A stretch of 64,000 nt of DNA from Gemmatimonadaceae bacterium (GTDB lineage: Bacteria > Gemmatimonadota > Gemmatimonadetes > Gemmatimonadales > Gemmatimonadaceae). Under the pieces are notes generated by a model, which was not told the origin of the DNA, ran no database searches, and was given only the letters and a program-made list of their open reading frames with translations. Positions 47,101-55,004 of this stretch are shown here, one piece after another (position 1 is the stretch's first letter; every line of letters begins with the position of its first letter). The stretch is from the NCBI GenBank assembly GCA_020852815.1, contig JADZAN010000028.1, positions 1 through 64,000 on the forward strand, given 5' to 3'. Both the position numbers and the translations under genes were made by a program.

Positions 47101-47623
47101 CGAGGAAGGGGGGAAGGCGGGGCGCCGGGGGCGTGGGGCGATCAGCTTCAATGGAGCCCCGCTCTAACGAGCGAGGAAGGCTGGCTTCCGCGCGATTATA
47201 TCGAGCGCACGTTAGGCGCTTCAATGGAGCCCCGCTCTAACGAGCGAGGAAGGCCCGCGCCGGGACCGGTGGGGGTCACGTCCTGATTGCCGGCTTCAAT
47301 GGAGCCCCGCTCTAACGAGCGAGGAAGGAGGCGCGATACGCGCTCGTGGACGCCGAGGGGACGTAGCTTCAATGGAGCCCCGCTCTAACGAGCGAGGAAG
47401 GGATGCAGGCGGCGGCGGAGGCGGCGGCGGCCGACGTGGCTTCAATGGAGCCCCGCTCTAACGAGCGAGGAAGGCTGATGGATCACGACACGGGTACACA
47501 GATCGGCCTCCTGGCTTCAATGGAGCCCCGCTCTAACGAGCGAGGAAGGGCGTAAGGCGTACATGATCGTGAACGGTTGGCCGAGCGGCTTCAATGGAGC
47601 CCCGCTCTAACGAGCGAGGAAGG
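41107..47623 (-). CRISPR. CRISPR array, 90 repeats and 89 spacers
   Basis: I counted 90 copies of a 36-bp repeat that on the plus strand begins GCTTCAATGGAGCCCCGCTC and ends TAACGAGCGAGGAAGG; spacers are 35-39 bp. Read leftward the repeat ends ATTGAAGC, the usual 8-nt crRNA 5' handle, and contains a 7-bp stem CTCGCTC/GAGCGGG around GTTA. Transcription is therefore leftward, in line with the cas operon. Variant repeats occur only in the left part: starts 42346, 42562 (one base short), 42706, 43291 and 43941. That fits an older, leader-distal left end. Frames reading SMEPRSNERGR are repeat translations, not genes. Confidence 0.98.
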
Positions 47624-47843
47624 CCCGCCGCCGAAACGCGCGGGCATCCAACAACTTAGCGGCTATCTCGCGAGCGGGTACCCTCATCGCCAGCTCACGA
47701 CGACGCGCGCCACACGGCAGCGCTCGCAAGACACGACGCATCAACCACTTGAGACGCGCGAGCGGGGTCCACTCGCATCGCACCACCTCGCTGCTCGCGC
47801 CAGAGCTGGCGGTCATCGCAGGTCTCGCGCTCGACAGGCACAC
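47624..47843 (-). promoter_or_regulatory. Presumed CRISPR leader
   Basis: This 220-bp gap separates cas2 from the first (newest) repeat and is the only place a leader can lie if transcription is leftward. It is GC-rich rather than AT-rich, and I see no clear promoter or IHF-type site. A 79-codon leftward frame crosses it but has no recognisable product and runs into the repeat. Confidence 0.6.
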
Positions 47844-48140
47844 TCAGATCACCGTCGCCTGATACGAGTCCCGGCCGATCGCCAGTTGGCGGCCCAGCAC
47901 GTCGAACGACGCCGCGAGCCGAGAGTCGGCGGCACCCAGGTCCACGATGAGAACGCGATCGTCCTTGAGATTGATCACCGCCGTTAGCCGCTCGTGCATG
48001 ATCTGCCGCTCGACGGGCGAGAGATCGCATACGAAGAGCGAGTACTGCACCGGATCGCCGAAACCGTTCATCACACGATACGTCCGGCGCAGCCGCTGCG
48101 CATCGCTCACGTCATAGGCAACCAGGTACCGGCGCCGCAT
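47844..48140 (-). CDS. cas2: CRISPR adaptation protein Cas2
   Basis: The product has 98 residues. It has the ferredoxin-like Cas2 fold: RRRYLVAYDVSDAQRLRRTY with the conserved first-strand Asp, VQYSLFVCDLSPVER for the second strand, and DDRVLIVDLG. Cas2 dimers bridge two Cas1 dimers in the spacer-integration complex. The gene lies 3 bp after the cas4-cas1 stop and directly precedes the leader. Confidence 0.95.
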   Translation of the reverse strand: MRRRYLVAYDVSDAQRLRRTYRVMNGFGDPVQYSLFVCDLSPVERQIMHERLTAVINLKDDRVLIVDLGAADSRLAASFDVLGRQLAIGRDSYQATVI

Positions 48141-48143
48141 CGA

Positions 48144-49862
48144 TCACCTCGTCGTGAACGCGCGGTAGTGCTCGGCTTCTCCCATCAGGACGGCGCGGAG
48201 CAGTCGCGCCTGCAGCTCCACGACACGGCGATAGCTCACCACATAGCCAAACATCGGGTGCGTGACGGTCTGGTTCATTCGTCGCTCATACGCGGAAATC
48301 ACCGCGCGACGCCCGGTCGGCGACAAGGCGACGCCGCGCGCTCGGCGCACGAAGTCCTTCTCCACGACTTCGCCCTGATTGAACACGTTCAGCGTCACCG
48401 AGTCGCCCACCAATGGCCGGAACTCCTCCGCCAGGTCGAGTGCCAGGCTGGGACGACCGTAGTGCGGCGCATGCAGGAACCCGACGTACGGGTCGAAGCC
48501 GACCACGGCGGCCGCCAAGTTGCAATCGCGCACTAACAGCGCGTAGACGAACGACAGGACGGCGTTCACTTCGTCCTTGGGAGGGCGCCGATTGCGACCT
48601 CCTTCCGCGAACCGCTGCGACGCCCACGCCCCCGCCCCCTTGAGCAGTTGCGGGAGCGCACTGAAATAGAGTCGCGCCGCCATTCCCTCGATCCCCATGA
48701 GCTGATCGACGGCACGAGCTCCGCGCGTCTGCCTGGCGTGCATCGCCATGGTCGCCAGCAATCGGCGATCGGGCGCCGCATGGTTTCGGCGCAACAACGT
48801 GCGCTGGTTGAGGATCTTCCCCTCTGCCATGCGCCGCGCGATTTCGAGCGACGCCTCTGTCGCTCCCGCTACCGCATGCTGGCGTACGCGAAGGAGGACG
48901 TTCTTGTGTCCCAGTCCGCCGTTGAGGACGCCGACCAACCAACCGGTCGACGAATGAAAGGTCACCGGGATCCCCTCGTCGCAGACGGCGCGCATGGCTT
49001 GCGTCGTCAGCTGCACATTCCCGAACACCGACAGCGCCGAGGCGTCCAGCAATCGGACCGACACCGGCGGTTCGTCGGGCACCGTCACGTGCAATGCGTC
49101 GCCTCGCTTCCCGATCGTCCCGCCCTGTGCTTGCACATACACCGGAAGTGCATCGGGGCGCGCGGGGACGAGGCGCCGCACCTCATCGGGCGGTTCGCCG
49201 CTCCAGGCACGCGTTTCATCGGGGAGGCAGATGCCGCTGAGTGAGCATCGTACGCACTTGGGGCTGTCGCGGAGTGGCGGCGGGAGTCGCCCGCCCTCGG
49301 CCATCGCACGCGTCCCCTGCACCGCGTCCTGCGTCATCTCGATCAGCGACTCGTCGAATGCAACCTTGACGCGTGTCTTCGACTCGGCGAAGTACAACAC
49401 ACCCGCAGCGCATGAATAGCCGTTGTCGCGGAGAATCAGCCCCTGCAGGCACAATTGCACCCGCTCTGGGTCCCAGGCACGATTCGGTATGTCGGGCACC
49501 GCGCCCCGCTTGTACTCCACCGGAGTGGCCTCACGACCTTCGGCTTCGAGCAGATCGATGCGGGCGATGGCGCCGAGCCGGTCTGACGAGAGCAACACCG
49601 ACCGAGCCGTGAGCGCAAGAGCCTCCGCGTCACCGCCGTCCGCGCTCGACGCTTCATCGTCCGGCGGCGCCGGCACATCAGTCGCGGGTTCCTTGTCGAC
49701 TCGGCGATGCACCCAGCGTCCTTCGATGGTGTCGAGGTTGTCGTCCCACTCGCCCTGCACCCACTCCAGGAAGGAGAGGCGCGGGCAGTAGACGAACTCG
49801 TTCACCATGCGGGCGGGGACGAGGTCGGGGTGGGTGGGGGCAGCTAGTCCGGTTTCCGACAA
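48144..49862 (-). CDS. Cas4-Cas1 fusion protein (type I-G adaptation)
   Basis: The fusion has 572 residues. The Cas4 part (1-230) has an iron-sulfur set, Cys26 (YCPRL) and Cys203/206/212 (CVRCSLSGIC), plus nuclease residues Asp103 and Glu116-x-Lys118 (VEYKRG). It trims and orients prespacers by PAM. The Cas1 part (about 238-572) has the metal site Glu in GIEGMAARLYF, His in VGFLHAPHYGR and the acidic pair in DLAEEFRPLVGD. The first codon appears to be TTG at 49862; an internal ATG at 49808 would cut into the conserved PARMVNEFVYC segment. Cas4-Cas1 fusions are a hallmark of type I-G (formerly I-U). Confidence 0.95.
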   Translation of the reverse strand: MSETGLAAPTHPDLVPARMVNEFVYCPRLSFLEWVQGEWDDNLDTIEGRWVHRRVDKEPATDVPAPPDDEASSADGGDAEALALTARSVLLSSDRLGAIARIDLLEAEGREATPVEYKRGAVPDIPNRAWDPERVQLCLQGLILRDNGYSCAAGVLYFAESKTRVKVAFDESLIEMTQDAVQGTRAMAEGGRLPPPLRDSPKCVRCSLSGICLPDETRAWSGEPPDEVRRLVPARPDALPVYVQAQGGTIGKRGDALHVTVPDEPPVSVRLLDASALSVFGNVQLTTQAMRAVCDEGIPVTFHSSTGWLVGVLNGGLGHKNVLLRVRQHAVAGATEASLEIARRMAEGKILNQRTLLRRNHAAPDRRLLATMAMHARQTRGARAVDQLMGIEGMAARLYFSALPQLLKGAGAWASQRFAEGGRNRRPPKDEVNAVLSFVYALLVRDCNLAAAVVGFDPYVGFLHAPHYGRPSLALDLAEEFRPLVGDSVTLNVFNQGEVVEKDFVRRARGVALSPTGRRAVISAYERRMNQTVTHPMFGYVVSYRRVVELQARLLRAVLMGEAEHYRAFTTR

Positions 49863-49988
49863 TCGGGCTCTCGAAGAGTTGTGTTGAGCACGACACGGGA
49901 TTCAGCATGCCACGGAGGTCTGACATTCGGCCTCTCGGTCGACTGTGGGCCGAGCGGCAATACATGCTACTGATCACGGACAGCCAAC
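49863..49988. other. Only sizeable gap in the lower cas operon
   Basis: A 126-bp non-coding stretch lies between csb2 and cas4-cas1, while most other genes in the run overlap or nearly touch. It could carry a separate promoter for the adaptation genes; no clear promoter motif is visible. Confidence 0.4.
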
Positions 49989-52175
49989 TCACCGATGGTC
50001 TGTCTCCTCGACGGCGTGGAACAGCCCTCCACCGAGATGGCGTGTTCGTCCGAGCGAGAGCGGCCCGGCAACGCGCCGCTCGAAGCGCAGTTCCACATTC
50101 CCCGTGAGCCCGATCCCGGGCGCGCCCCGAACGTTGCTCGACTTCACTTTGGGCTCGGGAAGACCGAGGCGACGGCACTCCGCAACGACGTTGTCTGCGA
50201 GAATCTCCGTCGCCGCGCCTTCCTTCGCATGTCGTGTGACGACGTATGGTGTGATGGTTTTCCACACGCGCGAATGCCCTAGGAGCGAACTATCGCCTTC
50301 TCCAAAGTCCGCGGGAGAAAGCGCCAGGACTCCGGCGCGTCCCGCTCGCAGCTGGCGAAACCCGACAAGCGCGGCATCAAGGGCACGAAGGTGGTCCAGT
50401 TCCTGCGCCGTGGGCACGCGCCGCTCGACGATGTGCGGTGCGAGGACGAGCAACGTTCGCGCTTCTGGGTCGAAGGCGAATGAGAGATGAGAAGAATGAG
50501 ATCGACTAATGGGAGCGCCGTCCTCCGCGTGACCGCTGAAGAAGGGTGCAAGCGGCTCGCGTTTGCCGAGTGTTGCCTGCACTCTCGCCATGACCGCGCG
50601 GCGCAGCGCTCGTGCAAGTTCGAGCGGGTGAGGCTGGTCAGCGAGGCCCTCGGTGATCGCGAAGACATATGTGTCCGGAACGACATCCCTTGCGGGCGCC
50701 ATGAGCCCAAGCCCGAGAAAGCGCCCATCACCGATAAGTAGCGGGCCCTCGACCGGTGCGCCGAAAGCAACCTCGACGTGCCAGAGGCGCTCCTTGTCGA
50801 AGCGTGTTCCCGCGGCGAACGGCTCGACGCGTGCGCCGGCTCCGTCGAAAGGCTCACGCTGCAGGCGAATGCTCACCGCTGGAGTGCTCACGCCCGCATG
50901 ACGGAGCGCTTGAACTACTGTCGCTCTCGCTCCCGAGACTTCCACGACGCGCTCGAGGCCGGACTTGGCCTCCGCAAGCTTTCTCGTTGGCTCGATGCGC
51001 CGGCGCCTGCCTTCCTCGGGGAGTACGACTGGCGTTACAGATCTGAATACTCGGGCCGCGGCGCCAACGCCGTAGTGCCGCAGCATGTCGTCCTCGGCCG
51101 ATGGTGACAGGAGGACGTCCTTCACCTCACCCGTGTCCGCATCGAAGAGTTCTGCGCCCGAAAACGCCCAGCGAACATCCTCGTTTCGAAGCGGGCACGC
51201 CGCGGGGATTTCGACAAGGAGGCGCCGGATCGCGCGGTCTGCGTAGTGCATCCCGATGGATGGGATTGCGACGATCCGCACGCGGTCCTTGGCAGGCGCT
51301 GCGTTGGAACCATCCGGCTTGCGACCGACGAGATACCGGTCCACATCGTGAATCCGATCGGGCATGGCGGTGCTCAAGCGATCGCGAGCTGCTTCCCGCG
51401 CCGCTACGACGAGCGACGATGCGCCTGCGAGGGGCCACGCCACACGATGGTCCGTGTCGGCTGAAGAGCGAAGCTCGAAGACGTGGCGAACAGGAGGGCT
51501 CTCGTACGAGATCCTTCGATAGCTCGGTTGCGGCGGTTTGACGAAGACACGGTGGCCGTTCTCGGTACGAAATCGCGGAGCCTGATACCGACGTTCGAGG
51601 CTCTTGAACGATCCCTTATCTGGGCATGCCAGCAGAAGGGCGTTGCCCGCGCTCGGTCTCCGAGTAGTGCCGTTGTACTCGACGAGCTTTGCATCCAGCA
51701 CCGTTTCCTCGAGAACCTCTCCCCAAGCCCAGGCCATATCAACGCCTCGCCCGAGCTGGTAGAGCTTCTCGGAGAGCGCGCAGATCTTGTCCGCCTGAGA
51801 AGCCCCGTCCTCCGCGAAAGGCCACGCGTAGATCCAGGGCATCGCTGCGTCGAAGTGGCGTGGCCTCCAAACCTTCTTGGCTCCGCGTGTCTTGGCGATG
51901 CTCCGAACATCGCCGCCAAACTTGTCGAGGTCGTTGTTCGGCAGGAACATCGTGACCGCCTGGCCACGCGTCATGCGCGGCGAAGCGATGATCGGGGCAC
52001 CGGGGAGTGCTTCAAGCCAAGTAAGGGCTTCCTTGGTCTGTTGGTCGAGTGGTCCACTAATGCCAGCACCCGCCACGAGTGCTTGGAACAAGCGAAAAGG
52101 CGACGGCAGCTCGGCACCGTCTCCGTGATAGCGTCCCTCGTGTGCGCGCACGTAGATGGTCAGATAGCGGGTCAT
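49989..52175 (-). CDS. csb2: Csb2, type I-G Cas5-Cas6-like protein
   Basis: This 728-residue GSU0054-family protein begins TRYLTIYVRAHEGRYHGDG, then LPSPFRLFQALVAGA, as usual for Csb2. It ends ELRFERRVAGPLSLGRTRHL, then GGGLF, the Cas6-like glycine-rich end. In type I-G this protein both caps the crRNA 5' end (Cas5 role) and cuts pre-crRNA (Cas6 role). It is longer than the roughly 500 residues I expect for the family, with the extra length apparently in the middle. It overlaps csb1 by 4 bp. No other Cas6 is present, so it is the likely processing enzyme for all effectors here. Confidence 0.9.
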   Translation of the reverse strand: MTRYLTIYVRAHEGRYHGDGAELPSPFRLFQALVAGAGISGPLDQQTKEALTWLEALPGAPIIASPRMTRGQAVTMFLPNNDLDKFGGDVRSIAKTRGAKKVWRPRHFDAAMPWIYAWPFAEDGASQADKICALSEKLYQLGRGVDMAWAWGEVLEETVLDAKLVEYNGTTRRPSAGNALLLACPDKGSFKSLERRYQAPRFRTENGHRVFVKPPQPSYRRISYESPPVRHVFELRSSADTDHRVAWPLAGASSLVVAAREAARDRLSTAMPDRIHDVDRYLVGRKPDGSNAAPAKDRVRIVAIPSIGMHYADRAIRRLLVEIPAACPLRNEDVRWAFSGAELFDADTGEVKDVLLSPSAEDDMLRHYGVGAAARVFRSVTPVVLPEEGRRRRIEPTRKLAEAKSGLERVVEVSGARATVVQALRHAGVSTPAVSIRLQREPFDGAGARVEPFAAGTRFDKERLWHVEVAFGAPVEGPLLIGDGRFLGLGLMAPARDVVPDTYVFAITEGLADQPHPLELARALRRAVMARVQATLGKREPLAPFFSGHAEDGAPISRSHSSHLSFAFDPEARTLLVLAPHIVERRVPTAQELDHLRALDAALVGFRQLRAGRAGVLALSPADFGEGDSSLLGHSRVWKTITPYVVTRHAKEGAATEILADNVVAECRRLGLPEPKVKSSNVRGAPGIGLTGNVELRFERRVAGPLSLGRTRHLGGGLFHAVEETDHR

Positions 52176-53446
52176 TGTTTGGGCTGCTCACTCTCTGGAC
52201 CTTCGTCGGCCTTCTTCACGAGCAGCTTCTTCGCCTCTTTGAGATCGAACTCGTGCTCGAGGTCGGGCTTGTCATCCTTCATGAGTCCGCTGGGCCACTT
52301 CGCCTTGAACGGCGTCGCAGCGTCAATCGCATACGCAACAAGTTGGTCATGCTTCGGGAGGCTCACGGCGGTGGGCTCGCCGCGGCGCGGGACTTTCGTC
52401 CAAGCATCGTCGTTGGCGTAGCGAAGCAGGCATCCCTCGCGCAGGAAAAGTTCGAGATCCGCAGTGGCCGCCAGAAGCGAGAGCCCGAGCAGGTACCTCT
52501 GAAGCTCAGTGGTTTCGGTGCCGTCCTTGCCGCGAATGCCTCGAAGCGCCACGAGGTTAATCGTGACGTCGCGCTCGATGCTTCCCTTGGCGAGCACACC
52601 ACCGAGCACGCGCGCATCCGGATTGGGGGCGTCGTCGCGGAGCTTTGGGATAGCGAGTTTCGTTGGCCGAAACACAGCGGGAGCGTCGGCGAATCCAACA
52701 GTTGAGAGTTTGACGCCCTTTCCCTTCGGGGCCTTGTCGAGCTCCTTCTTCTGCTCCTCGCTCAGCGCCTTCCACACCGAGTTGAACTGTGCGGCGCTGT
52801 GCAGGATCTCGACATCCCATGCGCGAATGATCGAGCGCACCAAGCGAGGACGCTTTTCACCGGAGCCGCCGCGTGAATCCCACACGCCGAAGACAAGCGA
52901 GGTCGGGGCGATTGCAGCGAGTGGAGCGGCGTTACCGTTGTTGCGTAGGGCCTCAAAGGCCTTGGCGATCTCAGGGGCGAGCGTCCGGCTCGCGAGCACG
53001 ACGGCATCCGCGCTGCGATGTGCGAGGTCGAGGAGCGAACGCTTCTCGACGTGGCCATCTTCACCCTCTTGCTTCTTCTTTCCCGTCTTGCCGTCCGCCC
53101 TGTGCAAGATGATCTCGATCTGCGGCACCAACCTCGCGAGCGGGTTCAGCTCATTACCCTCTGCGTCCCTGCCGGTCGACCTGAAGATGGGCTCCAAGCG
53201 ATTTGCCTGGGACCCGACCGTGTCGATCGTCGCGACGCACGTGCCGTCCGCGAGAGTATCGATGTTGTAACCGATGTCGGCGTACGTTGGAGGGAAGATG
53301 ACGCCGCGGCCGCTTTCATCCGAATCGACGGGAAGGAGCTTCTGTCGCAGATGGAGGGCGACCGGACCATCGGGTTGCAGACACGAATCGAGGAACTCGG
53401 CAGCGCTCGGCGATTGAGTGGTGTCCTGTCCGGGCTTCGATGTCAT
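52172..53446 (-). CDS. csb1: Csb1, type I-G Cas7 backbone protein
   Basis: The protein has 424 residues and belongs to the GSU0053 family. Diagnostic motifs are GVIFPPTYADIGYNID, ATIDTVGSQANRLEPIF and TSLVFGVWDSRGGSGEKR, then PRLVRSIIRAWDVE. It forms the helical backbone of the type I-G Cascade along the crRNA spacer. It starts one base after the stop of the CARF-HEPN gene and overlaps csb2, so it is in the same operon as the type III genes upstream. Confidence 0.95.
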   Translation of the reverse strand: MTSKPGQDTTQSPSAAEFLDSCLQPDGPVALHLRQKLLPVDSDESGRGVIFPPTYADIGYNIDTLADGTCVATIDTVGSQANRLEPIFRSTGRDAEGNELNPLARLVPQIEIILHRADGKTGKKKQEGEDGHVEKRSLLDLAHRSADAVVLASRTLAPEIAKAFEALRNNGNAAPLAAIAPTSLVFGVWDSRGGSGEKRPRLVRSIIRAWDVEILHSAAQFNSVWKALSEEQKKELDKAPKGKGVKLSTVGFADAPAVFRPTKLAIPKLRDDAPNPDARVLGGVLAKGSIERDVTINLVALRGIRGKDGTETTELQRYLLGLSLLAATADLELFLREGCLLRYANDDAWTKVPRRGEPTAVSLPKHDQLVAYAIDAATPFKAKWPSGLMKDDKPDLEHEFDLKEAKKLLVKKADEGPESEQPKQ

Positions 53447-53447
53447 G

Positions 53448-55004
53448 CTAGGTCTCCTGATGTAGGAAAGGTGCGATTCTGCTACTACGGGCCTGCTGGG
53501 TTCGAGTCAGCTCATCGGAAGGTCGCAATCCTTCGTGACCTTCCGGTATCGCTGCGAGCGCGAGGAGCCGGCCGCGAACCTCGGCGAGCAAGTTCTCTAG
53601 CAGACTCCCGGAATTCGCTTCGCCCAGCTCCTGCAGGACGTCCCGGACGAGAGGCTGGCTCAGAAACATGTCGGTGCTCGACCAGAGCTTGGCGGCCTGC
53701 ATGCGGGTGCGCGCCTCGTTCATGAGCTCGGGCGTGGGGTCGGTGTGCGCGACGTCGTTGCGGAGCTCGCGGATGTTGCCCCCGAGCGCGTCAGCGACCT
53801 GCTTCAACACGTTGCTCTGGAGGAAGTGCTTGGCGATGCGAGCACCGGGACCGCCGTCCCCGTCATGCACCCAGTACCAATCGACGCCGTCGACCTTGTC
53901 TTTCAGTTCGAATGGGCGGCTCCGATCGTCATCGCCGGAGCGGCCACCTTGTCTGAGGAGCTCGTCGCTCGGTGGCGCTTTGCCGTTCTTGACCTTGAAG
54001 TAGCGGCGCCTATGCGGGTCGGCGGAGCGCTCGAAGTGCTCGAGCAGCTTGTCCCACAGCGCGGCTTCAAAGAACGCAACGGTTCCATGCACGGCTCTTG
54101 GGAGGTCTCCCGCGCGGAGTGCCAACTCGACGCGCAGCGCGGCCCGAACCGCCATGCGCGGATGGCTTAGCACCGCGAGGTTGCAATTCGGCGGCAGGGG
54201 CAGCGATGCGGCAAAGTCCGCGAGCCATTTGATGACCTGCGTCCATTCCTGGCTAGGGGCGCCTTCGAGATGGCTGACGGCGCCCCACGCGCCGAGGAGG
54301 TCGCCCTTCTCGACGAGTGAAAGAGCATGCCAGCGTGCTCTGTAGCCAGCGGCCGGGTGGAACGTCTCGGGCACCGCCTGATCGTGCTGCGAAGCGAATT
54401 TGCCGTCGGGAACCTCAAGAACTTGCACCGAGGCGCTCCCCACCGCATGCAGGCGCACGAGCTCCTCGATCACGGCGTTTGCGGCTGCGAGCCCGCCAGT
54501 AGTCGCCACGACAACTCGCTCCGGCTTCACGGCCTCGAACTCGGCAGCGATCGCTTCCGCGATCCGCTCGACAACGGTCCGCCGGACGACGCTGTCCATT
54601 GCATTCAAGCGATCCTCGAGCCGCTCGTCACCTTCGAGGACCGCGACACGTTGAATCCGGGAGACGCGGCGTTCGCGCAGCCGGCGTTCGAGCACGGTGC
54701 CGGCCTCTCGCGGATCGCTCCTGAGCGTTCGACGTGTCTCGAAGAGGAGCGCTGCAGAAGGTAGTGCATCACCGAACAAGGCGAGCACGGCATCGAGCTT
54801 CGGCGTGCAGAGGAGCAGATCACCTTCTGGAAGTGTGCCGATCCGATTCCCCTTCTCTGTCGGAACCTTGACGATGCCCCAGGTGCGCTGCGCGATCGCG
54901 TCATGGAGATCGCCGCACACCTTCCCTTCAAGTTCGTGACGGATGCCGTTGACCACGACCTGTACGTCGGTTTGACCCGCCGTCATCACGAGTAGCGTCG
55001 TCAT
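53448..55004 (-). CDS. CARF-HEPN ribonuclease candidate (Csm6/Csx1-like)
   Basis: The product has 518 residues. The N-terminal half (about 1-210) looks like a CARF sensor: TTLLVMTAGQTDVQVVV at the first strand and VVVATTGGLAAANAVIEELV (glycine-rich loop 168-176) at the second. The C-terminal half is mainly helical and carries the HEPN RNase motif R-x4-H as RNDVAH (415-420). Such proteins bind cyclic oligoadenylate made by Cas10 and then cut RNA non-specifically. It overlaps the RAMP gene upstream by 4 bp and directly precedes csb1. The exact family (Csm6 or Csx1) and ring size are not determined. Confidence 0.8.
   Translation of the reverse strand: MTTLLVMTAGQTDVQVVVNGIRHELEGKVCGDLHDAIAQRTWGIVKVPTEKGNRIGTLPEGDLLLCTPKLDAVLALFGDALPSAALLFETRRTLRSDPREAGTVLERRLRERRVSRIQRVAVLEGDERLEDRLNAMDSVVRRTVVERIAEAIAAEFEAVKPERVVVATTGGLAAANAVIEELVRLHAVGSASVQVLEVPDGKFASQHDQAVPETFHPAAGYRARWHALSLVEKGDLLGAWGAVSHLEGAPSQEWTQVIKWLADFAASLPLPPNCNLAVLSHPRMAVRAALRVELALRAGDLPRAVHGTVAFFEAALWDKLLEHFERSADPHRRRYFKVKNGKAPPSDELLRQGGRSGDDDRSRPFELKDKVDGVDWYWVHDGDGGPGARIAKHFLQSNVLKQVADALGGNIRELRNDVAHTDPTPELMNEARTRMQAAKLWSSTDMFLSQPLVRDVLQELGEANSGSLLENLLAEVRGRLLALAAIPEGHEGLRPSDELTRTQQARSSRIAPFLHQET

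Noticed and set aside
41031-47300. Many frames encoding repeated SMEPRSNERGR or LQWSPALTSEEG units
   Set aside because: They are translations of the 36-bp CRISPR repeat with spacers between; no start sites or conserved product.
47607-47843. Leftward 78-codon frame in the presumed leader
   Set aside because: It continues into the CRISPR repeat and has no recognisable product.
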